From Candidatus Brocadiaceae bacterium (lineage in GTDB: Bacteria > Planctomycetota > MHYJ01 > JACQXL01 > CAKKQI01), in assembly GCA_919901895.1 (NCBI GenBank), contig CAKKQI010000013.1:1-7697 (forward strand): a stretch of 7,697 nt of DNA, read 5' to 3'. Below, one piece after another: positions 1 to 6,718 of the stretch. Each line of letters starts with the position of its first letter. Positions within the stretch are counted from its first letter, which is position 1. A program made the position numbers and the translations under genes. The notes beneath the pieces are model-generated. The model was not told the DNA's origin and did not search any database. It was given only the letters and a program-made list of their open reading frames with translations.

Positions 1-21
1 GCGGACGGTTGGTTATTTTGA

Positions 22-1158
<1,137 letters not shown>

Positions 1159-1401
1159 TTAAAACGCATTGTGGCGGTGATTGGTCTGGAAGAGATTGCG
1201 AAAGAGGACCGGGTTATTTATGAAAGAGCCAAGAAATTGAATAACTTTTTGACCCAACCATTTTTTGCCGGCGAGTTATATACCGGGGCCAAAGGGGCTT
1301 ATGTGACTGTTGAAAAAATGCTGGAAGGGTGTGAAAAAATTTGTTCCGGTGAATTTGACCGGCGGCCGACCGACAGTTTTTATATGATCGGTGAAGTTTA
1401 G
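1159..1401 (+). pseudogene. C-terminal domain of the same ATPase beta subunit, downstream of the in-frame stop
   Basis: Reading on in the atpD frame past the TAG at 1156-1158 gives LKRIVAVIGLEEIAKED, then NFLTQPFFAGELYTG and a final SFYMIGEV. These match the helical C-terminal domain of beta subunits (standard forms: IIAILGMDELSEED, RFLSQPFF, AFYMVG). No base is lost, so a single base change made the stop; the affected codon aligns with the Glu or Gln of the usual K-Y-x-E-L-x motif. The DELSEED lever is changed to EEIAKED, and the usual extension after FYMVG (IEEAVEKA) is absent because the frame ends at 1399-1401. A GTG at 1171 could start a 76-aa product, but I see no ribosome-binding site before it. 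This is either decay of a redundant gene or a sequencing error; separate translation of this piece is unlikely. Confidence 0.75.
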
Positions 1402-1408
1402 ATTCAAC

Positions 1409-1412
1409 GAGG
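1409..1412 (+). promoter_or_regulatory. Ribosome-binding site deciding the gspE start
   Basis: GAGG sits 8 nt before the ATG at 1421. It favours that ATG over the in-frame GTG at 1391, which would overlap the end of the atpD frame and has no comparable site upstream. Confidence 0.6.
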
Positions 1413-1420
1413 AAAATATT

Positions 1421-3595
1421 ATGACAAGTAAAACTGAATTATCGTTAGGTGAAACGCTAGTCAAGATGGGTGTGCTGAGCCAGCCGGCGCTGGAACAGGC
1501 GCTCAAAGAACATTTAAAATCCCAGGAGCCGCTGATTCATTGCCTGGCCAGATTAAAATTAGCCGAGGAGAAAAAAATGCTGGAAGGTATTTCCCAGCAT
1601 TATCGTTGGCCGTTGGTTAACCTGAAGGATATTAAAATCGCCCCGGAATTAGTCAAGAAAATTGCGGTAAAATTTATCGCCCATTATAAATTTATGCCGG
1701 TTAATCTGGAGAATAACGTCCTGACGATCGCTGTTTCGACACCGCCTGATATCAGGATGTTGGACGAGATTAGATTGAACCTGGGGCATGAACTGAAAGT
1801 GGTTCTGGCCGGGCGTGAAGACATCATTAACGCGATTAAAAAGCATTATGGTTTGGCTGCGGATACCATTGAAAAAATTATGATTCAGAGCGGTAAGACA
1901 ATGGTTAATCTGGAAGAGGAGATGCTTGTTCAGATAGAAGATATTGAAAAGGCGGATGATGCGTCGGTAATTAAATTGGTTAACCAGATTTTACTGGAGG
2001 GGTACCGCCGGCGCGCGACCGATATTCACTTTGAGCCGTACCGGGGAAAAATAAAACTGCGTTATCGCGTGGACGGTCTTCTTTATGATGCCAATGTTCC
2101 GCCGGCGATCAAAAATTTCTTCCCGGCCATCCTTTCGCGTATTAAGATAATGTCCAATCTGAATATTGTGGAACGGCGTCTGCCGCAAGATGGTCGCGCC
2201 CTGGTTAAAACCGAACAGGGTAATCTTGACCTGCGTATTTCCGTTATCCCGACCCCTTACGGTGAAAGTGTGGTTATCCGGCTGCTGCCCACCCAGATGC
2301 TCTATCGCCTGGAAGATTTGGGGATTGACCCCAATAACCTTAAAATATTAAAAGTGCTTCTTGGTAAACCGCACGGGATTATTTTTATGACCGGACCAAC
2401 CGGCAGCGGGAAAACCACTACTCTCTACGCCTGTTTGAGTTGTTTAAATACCGAAAAGGTGAAAATTATTGCGATTGAAGATCCGATTGAATATGAATTG
2501 GAAGGAATTACCCAGATTCAGGTGAATCCGGAGATTCAACTTACTTTTGCGCGGGGTTTGAGAAGCATGCTCCGTCATGACCCGGATATTATGATGGTGG
2601 GAGAGGTGCGTGACCAGGAAACCGCCGAGATTACCACCCGCGTTGCCCTGACCGGACACCTCGTATTTTCCACCTTGCATACCAATGACGCCGCCAGCGG
2701 CGTAATCCGGCTGACCGATATCGGGATTGAGCCTTATCTGATTACTTCTTCGGTGGAAGCATTTATTGCCCAGCGATTGGTTCGTTTAATCTGTTCCGGT
2801 TGCCGGACCGAAGATACGGCTAATTTGCCGGAGATTAGAAAAGAAATTGCGGCGGTTCTGGGTTTGGATTCGCCTCAAGATGTTAAGGTCTATAAAGGGA
2901 CCGGTTGCGAGGCCTGCAGTTTTACCGGTTATCAGGGCCGGACGGCTATTTACGAAATACTGTTGATGGATGATAAGATAAAAAAATTAGTTTTGCGGAA
3001 AGCATCAGCCGACGAAATAAAAAAAGCGGCTATGGAATCAGGTATGAAAACATTGCGTCAGGTCGGGTGGGAGAAAGTTATCAATGGTTTGACTACGCCC
3101 GAAGAAGTGATGTGGGTGACGCCGTCTGAAAAATATACGCCGGCGCCAACCACCAGCGCCGCTTCGTCTTCAGTCGCCGCCGCTTCTCCTTTTACCGAAC
3201 CTGTTCCGGAAAGTGAACAAAGGGTCTATCGCCGTTTGCGTACCCGCGTTCCGCTGGAATACTCACTTTATAAAAAAAGTATGGATGACCGGGAAGAACA
3301 ATTTTTACGGGAATTTAGAACAATTGCCACAGATATCAGTGCCACTGGAGTCCTTTTTGAGACTAATCAGTTCGTCCCGGTAAGTGCGATCGTTAAATTA
3401 AAAATAGAATTGCCGTTCGTGCCGAAAAAAATAGAATGCTTGGTGCGGATAATCAGGGTTGAAGAAATCAAAAAATCGGGCCGTTATAACGTCGGCTCTC
3501 AGTTTCTTGATATTGACAGCGCCGATAAAACGCTGATTGATAAATTGGTCCAGCAGGAGCACGGCATAATTACCAAGGACATTCTGTGGCCATAA
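1421..3595 (+). CDS. gspE: Type II secretion ATPase GspE fused to a C-terminal PilZ domain
   Basis: This is the cytoplasmic hexameric ATPase that powers T2SS pseudopilus assembly. The 724-aa product is longer than typical GspE (about 500-570 aa) because of an added C-terminal domain. In order: an MshEN-like N-terminal domain (about residues 5-140); the ATPase core with Walker A GPTGSGKT at 325-332 (K331), an Asp box (AIEDPIEYELEGITQIQVN), Walker B GEVRD at 394-398 (E395) and a His box (TGHLVFSTLHTNDA); and a zinc-binding tetracysteine CSGC (458-461) / CEAC (496-499). A Ser/Thr/Ala/Pro-rich linker (about 570-602) leads to a PilZ domain with RLRTR (R605, R609) and DISATG (D638, S640, G643). These fit the PilZ cyclic-di-GMP signature RxxxR...DxSxxG. 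All ATPase motifs look intact. PilB/MshE-type pilus ATPases are the closest alternative, but the GspF-GspK neighbours favour T2SS. Cyclic-di-GMP control is inferred from the PilZ signature. Confidence 0.93.
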   Translation: MTSKTELSLGETLVKMGVLSQPALEQALKEHLKSQEPLIHCLARLKLAEEKKMLEGISQHYRWPLVNLKDIKIAPELVKKIAVKFIAHYKFMPVNLENNVLTIAVSTPPDIRMLDEIRLNLGHELKVVLAGREDIINAIKKHYGLAADTIEKIMIQSGKTMVNLEEEMLVQIEDIEKADDASVIKLVNQILLEGYRRRATDIHFEPYRGKIKLRYRVDGLLYDANVPPAIKNFFPAILSRIKIMSNLNIVERRLPQDGRALVKTEQGNLDLRISVIPTPYGESVVIRLLPTQMLYRLEDLGIDPNNLKILKVLLGKPHGIIFMTGPTGSGKTTTLYACLSCLNTEKVKIIAIEDPIEYELEGITQIQVNPEIQLTFARGLRSMLRHDPDIMMVGEVRDQETAEITTRVALTGHLVFSTLHTNDAASGVIRLTDIGIEPYLITSSVEAFIAQRLVRLICSGCRTEDTANLPEIRKEIAAVLGLDSPQDVKVYKGTGCEACSFTGYQGRTAIYEILLMDDKIKKLVLRKASADEIKKAAMESGMKTLRQVGWEKVINGLTTPEEVMWVTPSEKYTPAPTTSAASSSVAAASPFTEPVPESEQRVYRRLRTRVPLEYSLYKKSMDDREEQFLREFRTIATDISATGVLFETNQFVPVSAIVKLKIELPFVPKKIECLVRIIRVEEIKKSGRYNVGSQFLDIDSADKTLIDKLVQQEHGIITKDILWP

Positions 3596-3622
3596 CTATG
3601 CAATTCCGAAAAAGTTTTGCTA

Positions 3623-3638
3623 TCCCGCCTGGGCGGGA
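3623..3638. repeat. Hairpin TCCCGCC-TG-GGCGGGA
   Basis: This is a perfect 7-nt inverted repeat with a 2-nt centre (TCCCGCCTGGGCGGGA). It closely resembles the hairpin at 5222-5238 (TCCCGCAGGGCGGGA), so the two are likely members of one dispersed family. No T-run follows on either strand. Confidence 0.6.
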
Positions 3639-3670
3639 CGAAGGGTCTCATTATTTATTTGGAACTGTAT

Positions 3671-3690
3671 AAATCATCTAGAGATGATTT
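3671..3690. repeat. AT-rich palindrome AAATCATCT-AG-AGATGATTT
   Basis: The arms are 9 nt and perfect, with a central AG. It is followed on the + strand by AGTTGTG and then an A-rich run, not a T-run, so it does not look like a terminator for gspE. An operator-like palindrome or a repeat element are both possible. Confidence 0.5.
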
Positions 3691-3769
3691 AGTTGTGAAA
3701 AAAAAATAAAAAATAGTTAAGACTTAGAGCCGATCCGAATATCAAAGGTGTTTGTGCGTAGGATTTATT

Positions 3770-3873
3770 ACTACCGACGGGCGACCGTCCCGATTGGGGT
3801 CTGGACGGAGTTTATCCCCCGATGTAATATCGGGAGGTTGTCGTTTCACCAGGGTCGCTGCTACGAGGGTAGT
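3770..3873. repeat. Nested inverted-repeat unit of about 104 nt
   Basis: The ends ACTACC (3770-3775) and GGTAGT (3868-3873) are reverse complements. Inside them GCGACC (3781-3786) pairs with GGTCGC (3853-3858), and inside that CCCGAT (3818-3823) pairs with ATCGGG (3829-3834) around GTAAT. A further local stem, CCGTCC (3785-3790) with GGACGG (3803-3808), competes with GACGG-GCGA-CCGTC (3776-3789). This is either a small repeat element of miniature inverted-repeat type or a branched RNA. The arms are short (6 bp each), so the folding is inferred. Confidence 0.45.
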
Positions 3874-3895
3874 TTCGGGTCTCCTGACCCGAAAC
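3872..3895. repeat. Hairpin with 10-bp stem and TCCT loop
   Basis: GTTTCGGGTC and GACCCGAAAC are perfect arms around TCCT. The core GGTC-TCCT-GACC, when reverse complemented, matches the core of the hairpin at 3908-3925 at 11 of 12 positions, so the two look like inverted copies of one element. Confidence 0.65.
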
Positions 3896-3907
3896 AATTA
3901 AATAAAC

Positions 3908-3925
3908 GCCGGTCGGGAGACCGGC
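3908..3925. repeat. Hairpin with 7-bp stem and GGGA loop
   Basis: GCCGGTC and GACCGGC are perfect arms around GGGA. The hairpin lies 17 nt before the gspF start codon. Its loop could pair with the TCCT loop of the upstream hairpin (three Watson-Crick pairs and one G-U). Confidence 0.6.
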
Positions 3926-3942
3926 TCTTAACCTAATTTAAT

Positions 3943-5154
3943 ATGCCTTTATTTACTTACAAAGCTAAAAAAGGTCCGGTTGAAATTAAGGAAGATATCA
4001 TTGAAGCCGATTCCCAGGATGAAGCCATTGCCAAATTAACCAGGGATGGGTATTATCCCATTCGGGTTCAGATGGTTTCCGGCAGCCAAGCAACCGCGGC
4101 CGTTCGTCCTGAATCTTTATTCGGGGCCCGCGTTAAGTTCCGTGACCTGAACACTTTTACCAGACAGTTAGCCACCTTGATTAAATCCGGCGTGCCCATC
4201 CTGAAAGCTTTGAATATCATTTCCGAGCAGACCGAAAATAAATACCTTAAAAATATTATCATTGATATCGCCCGGCAGGTTAAAGAAGGTCGGATGCTTT
4301 CCGAGGCCCTTAACAATTACCCGCAGATTTTTCCGTCGCTTTATATCGCAATGATTAAATCCGGCGAAAGCAGCGGAACGTTGGAGCAGATTTTACTGCG
4401 GATTACCGAACATCGCGAAAAAATCGCTGAAATTCGTTCCCGGATCCGTTCAGCCCTGGCTTATCCTATCCTCATGCTCATCGTTGCCCTGGCGACCATT
4501 ATTATTTTGCTGGCTTATGTGGTGCCCCAGTTGAAAAAAGTATTTATTCAGATGAACCAGGAATTGCCGTTGATTACCGAGATTTTAATCGGCGTCAGTG
4601 ATGCGCTCGTCAATTACTGGTATTTGTTTGCCGGCGGCGTAGTGGTGATAATGGTTTTGAGCAAGGGGGTTACGTTGATGGATAAAACGTCTTTTGACCT
4701 GCTTAAATTACGATTGCCGCTGGTCGGTAATTTTATCAAAAAAATAGAAATTAACCGTTTTGCCCGGACGATGAATTTATTACTCACCCACGGCATTCCG
4801 ATCCTTTCGGCCCTGGAGATTACCATTCCCACGCTGGGTAATCTGGTTTACCGGAACGAATTAAAAAAAATTACGGAGGATTTAAAAAACGGACAACCTT
4901 TGGGGCGGGGATTAAAAGCCAGTCCGTATTTTTTTCCTTTTATGGTTAATCTGGTGGTGGTGGGAGAGGAAAGCGGCCGGCTGGATGAAATTTTTGAAGA
5001 AATCTCCAGCACTTACGAGCGGGATATTAACGAAACAGTTAAAGTTGCTCTCAGCTTGCTGGAGCCAGTGATGATTCTGGTCCTTGGTTTAATCGTTGGA
5101 TTTATTGTTTTTTCTATCCTCCTGCCCATTTTCCGGCTTGACGTAATGGGCTAA
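3943..5154 (+). CDS. gspF: Type II secretion inner-membrane platform protein GspF
   Basis: GspF is the polytopic inner-membrane protein that couples the GspE motor to pseudopilus growth. The 403-aa product has the family's usual length and N-terminus (MPLFTYKAKKG). Two tandem T2SSF domains are visible: FTRQLATLIKSGVPILKAL (72-90) with KSGESSGTLEQI (139-150), repeated as FARTMNLLLTHGIPILSAL (273-291) with VGEESGRLDEIFEEI (340-354). Hydrophobic segments at about 171-195, 223-240 and 371-395 give the expected three membrane helices. The start is well fixed: an in-frame TAA lies at 3934-3936 and the first codon matches the family N-terminus. There is no Shine-Dalgarno motif at normal distance; the upstream sequence is AT-rich and the nearest purine-rich patch is inside the hairpin at 3908-3925. 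The gap from gspE is unusually large. A type IV pilus PilC is the alternative, made unlikely by the downstream gspG-K set. Confidence 0.95.
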   Translation: MPLFTYKAKKGPVEIKEDIIEADSQDEAIAKLTRDGYYPIRVQMVSGSQATAAVRPESLFGARVKFRDLNTFTRQLATLIKSGVPILKALNIISEQTENKYLKNIIIDIARQVKEGRMLSEALNNYPQIFPSLYIAMIKSGESSGTLEQILLRITEHREKIAEIRSRIRSALAYPILMLIVALATIIILLAYVVPQLKKVFIQMNQELPLITEILIGVSDALVNYWYLFAGGVVVIMVLSKGVTLMDKTSFDLLKLRLPLVGNFIKKIEINRFARTMNLLLTHGIPILSALEITIPTLGNLVYRNELKKITEDLKNGQPLGRGLKASPYFFPFMVNLVVVGEESGRLDEIFEEISSTYERDINETVKVALSLLEPVMILVLGLIVGFIVFSILLPIFRLDVMG

Positions 5155-5188
5155 TAGAAAATTTATGACTGGTAAAATAAGATGATTG

Positions 5189-5197
5189 TGGTATAAT
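5189..5197 (+). promoter_or_regulatory. Extended -10 promoter upstream of gspG
   Basis: TGGTATAAT is a perfect match to the sigma-70 extended -10 consensus TGnTATAAT. No good -35 box is seen at 17 nt, which extended -10 promoters can do without. A start near 5204 would give a leader of about 70 nt containing the repeat and hairpin at 5212-5252. It would let the pseudopilin genes be made independently of gspE and gspF. This is sequence-based inference only. Confidence 0.5.
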
Positions 5198-5211
5198 AAA
5201 TAGAGATATAT

Positions 5212-5252
5212 GATTACACTGATCCCGCAGGGCGGGATTAGATTACACAGAT
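5212..5252. repeat. GATTACAC direct repeat flanking a GC-rich hairpin
   Basis: GATTACACTGAT (5212-5223) and GATTACACAGAT (5241-5252) match at 11 of 12 positions. They flank ATCCCGC-AGG-GCGGGAT (5222-5238), a perfect 7-bp stem with a 3-nt loop. From memory, GATTACACAGATTA-like dispersed repeats are frequent in several uncultured bacterial lineages. The element lies in the presumed 5' leader of the gspG transcript. Confidence 0.6.
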
Positions 5253-5258
5253 TAACAT

Positions 5259-5268
5259 AGGAGGAGGT
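5259..5268 (+). promoter_or_regulatory. Strong ribosome-binding site of gspG
   Basis: AGGAGGAGGT ends 5 nt before the ATG at 5274. It is by far the best Shine-Dalgarno in the window, which fits GspG being the most abundant pseudopilin. Confidence 0.8.
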
Positions 5269-5273
5269 CCCGT

Positions 5274-5720
5274 ATGAAAAACCAACCCAACACTAAATCA
5301 ATTCAATGGAATAATGGTTTTACCCTGATGGAAATAATGCTGGTGGTCATTATTATCGGTACGCTGGCCGCGATGGTACTTCCGAATATTGTCGGCAAAG
5401 GGACTGAAGCCAGGATTAAAATTACCAGAGGAAGTATGGCCGGTATTGCTACGGCGTTGCAAGATTATGAATCACAAAACGGCTTTTTTCCCACCACCGC
5501 CCAGGGATTAGAGGCGTTAATGACTAAACCTGGTTCGCCGCCGATTCCGGCCGAATGGAAACGTCCTTATTTGACTGTTCCGCCTCTTGATGCCTGGGGC
5601 CGGCCGTTCCAGTATCGCTGCCCGCCTACCAAACGCACCTACGATTACGACCTTTTTTCTTTAGGCCCTGACGGGAAAGAAAGTGATGATGATATTACCA
5701 ACTGGGCTCACCAGAAATAG
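5274..5720 (+). CDS. gspG: Type II secretion major pseudopilin GspG
   Basis: GspG is the subunit that forms the periplasmic pseudopilus shaft. The 148-aa product matches the family length. A 15-residue leader ends in Gly15; the prepilin peptidase would cut before FTLMEIMLVV, leaving Phe at +1 and the conserved Glu at +5 (Glu20), followed by a single hydrophobic helix to about residue 37. The globular part has the GspG hallmarks: GFFPTTAQGLEAL, DAWGRPFQY, and the C-terminal calcium-binding loop LGPDGKESDDDITNW. A strong ribosome-binding site and a likely promoter lie just upstream. The next gene starts inside its last 35 nt. The prepilin peptidase gene (gspO/pilD) is not in the window. Confidence 0.96.
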   Translation: MKNQPNTKSIQWNNGFTLMEIMLVVIIIGTLAAMVLPNIVGKGTEARIKITRGSMAGIATALQDYESQNGFFPTTAQGLEALMTKPGSPPIPAEWKRPYLTVPPLDAWGRPFQYRCPPTKRTYDYDLFSLGPDGKESDDDITNWAHQK

Positions 5721-6138
5721 ATACCCTCCTCTAACGGGGTTTACCCTTCTGGAAGTCCTGGTCAGCATTTCAATTTTAGCCATTTTCTTGGTTAGTATTT
5801 ATCAATGTTTTATCATCATCTTTGACGTTTTGATCAAGACTGATAATTACAATCAATCGGTTTTGCTCGCCGAGGAAAAATTATATTTGTTGACAGAAGT
5901 ATTAAAACAGGATGAAGAACTGGCCGATTTGAGCGGCGAAGTTAAAGAGGGAACAAAGGTATTTAAATGGGAAACGCTGGTGGCTAAAATAGATTCCCAT
6001 CCGGATTTAAGGCAGGTTGAAATAACGGTTAACTGGCAGCAGGGAACCAGACAGGGACGGGTTAATCTGGCGACTTATCTGCCTGCCGGCCGAAGCATCG
6101 GCGTAGGCGGGGAGGCCAAACCGGAAGATGAAAAGTAA
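5686..6138 (+). CDS. gspI: Minor pseudopilin, GspI-like
   Basis: This is a minor pseudopilin that would sit at the pseudopilus tip with GspJ and GspK. The leader ends in Gly before FTLLEVLVSISILAIF, with Glu at +5 and a hydrophobic helix. GspI-like features follow: LLAEEKLYLL (family AENKL motif), a KWE-type segment, and LRQVEITVNWQQG leading to a final beta strand (VNLATYLP). At about 150 aa it is slightly longer than many GspI (about 120-130), with a charged Glu/Lys C-terminus (GEAKPEDEK). GTG at 5683 and ATGs at 5686 and 5689 are all possible starts; I chose 5686, which follows GGGA at a workable distance. The gene overlaps gspG by 35 nt, suggesting translational coupling. GspH or GspV is less likely because of the AEEKL motif and the position before gspJ. 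Confidence 0.8.
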   Translation: MMILPTGLTRNRYPPLTGFTLLEVLVSISILAIFLVSIYQCFIIIFDVLIKTDNYNQSVLLAEEKLYLLTEVLKQDEELADLSGEVKEGTKVFKWETLVAKIDSHPDLRQVEITVNWQQGTRQGRVNLATYLPAGRSIGVGGEAKPEDEK

Positions 6139-6718
6139 AAAAGGTATCACTCTTTTAGAAACACTTTTAGCCGTTTCCTTAATTGCCGTCGTTGGGTTAG
6201 CGATTTTTCAGGTCTATGCGCAGGGAACGCAGGTTTGGCGGCGCGTCCAGACCACCGGCCAACAAAAAGAAAGAGTTTTGATTTTTCTGGAACGCTTTTC
6301 CAAAGAATTAAAAAATACTTTCAGGTCCGACGGCATCCCGTTTAGTGGCACAGCCCAGAGCATTTCCTTGGCCGGATTGGTGCCGGAATTAGTTGTTCAG
6401 GGAGAAGAACAGGATTATATTTTTAAACCGGGCCGGTTGCAGTATGAATTTGACCCCGTTCAGAAAGTTTTAAAAAGAGCCCAAATAACGTATCCGAATC
6501 TTGATAAACCAACCGATTCTTTTTTTCGTCCGGAATTGGAGAATATTGAAGAATTTTCTTTTTCTTATTACGGACCGGCCGGAAGTGGTTTTGAACCGGA
6601 ATTACTGAAAGCAGCAAATGAGTTGCCGGCCGCGGTTGGAGTTAAAATTAAATGGTTAAAAAGTGAGAACGAGGTGGAAAGTGTGGAAAAAATCATTAAC
6701 TTACCGGTTAATTTCTAA
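6128..6718 (+). CDS. gspJ: Minor pseudopilin GspJ
   Basis: GspJ is part of the tip complex of the T2SS pseudopilus. The 196-aa product has a six-residue leader (MKSKKG) cut before ITLLETLLAVSLIAVV, with Glu at +5 and a membrane helix to about residue 27. The soluble part carries family features: LERFSKELKNTFRSDGIPFSG near residues 53-75, a YEFDPVQKVLKRAQ strand pair, and ELPAAVGVKIKWL close to the C-terminus. The start codon lies within the last 11 nt of gspI (ATGAAAAGTAA), a typical coupling arrangement. The end overlaps the start of gspK by 38 nt. Length and order fit GspJ well. Confidence 0.88.
   Translation: MKSKKGITLLETLLAVSLIAVVGLAIFQVYAQGTQVWRRVQTTGQQKERVLIFLERFSKELKNTFRSDGIPFSGTAQSISLAGLVPELVVQGEEQDYIFKPGRLQYEFDPVQKVLKRAQITYPNLDKPTDSFFRPELENIEEFSFSYYGPAGSGFEPELLKAANELPAAVGVKIKWLKSENEVESVEKIINLPVNF
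6671..6676 (+). promoter_or_regulatory. Ribosome-binding site deciding the gspK start
   Basis: GAGGTG lies 4 nt before the GTG at 6681, inside the gspJ coding region. An alternative in-frame GTG at 6663 has no such site; an in-frame TAA at 6657-6659 bars any earlier start. Confidence 0.5.

Larger units (their letters stand above)
3596..3942 (+). other. 347-nt intergenic gap between gspE and gspF filled with palindromes
   Basis: gspE and gspF are normally adjacent or nearly so; here they are separated by 347 nt. I see no credible gene. The stretch holds at least five separate perfect hairpins, an AT-rich tract (about 3690-3720) and a nested inverted-repeat unit at 3770-3873. None of the hairpins is followed by a T-run, so I see no classic intrinsic terminator, and no convincing promoter is visible. 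It reads as a cluster of inserted short palindromic elements, possibly transcribed as structured RNA within the operon. Confidence 0.7.

Noticed and set aside
1..21. Tail of an upstream gene (frame 1 reads ADGWLF then TGA at 19-21)
   Set aside because: Six codons are too few to call a gene or identify it; possible but unsupported.
3671..3690. Intrinsic terminator after gspE
   Set aside because: The stem is AT-rich and is followed by an A-rich tract on the + strand rather than a T-run; the reverse direction also lacks a T-run.
3748..3936. A 62-aa open frame in the gspE-gspF gap
   Set aside because: It runs through the palindromic elements, has no ribosome-binding site, and its Arg-rich translation resembles no protein family I know; it is best explained as repeat DNA.
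3720..3942. A known riboswitch, especially a cyclic-di-GMP (GEMM) type, given the PilZ domain nearby
   Set aside because: I could not find the conserved GEMM sequence blocks, and the structure is better described by nested repeats.
5212..5252. CRISPR repeat-spacer unit
   Set aside because: There are only two 12-nt imperfect repeats with 17 nt between, and that interval is a palindrome, not a unique spacer.
1276..6617. Antisense and alternate-frame open frames of about 60-80 aa (for example 449-664, 1276-1506, 1649-1846, 2444-2680, 4068-4316, 6423-6617)
   Set aside because: All lie over strongly supported + strand genes and have no recognisable domains or translation signals.
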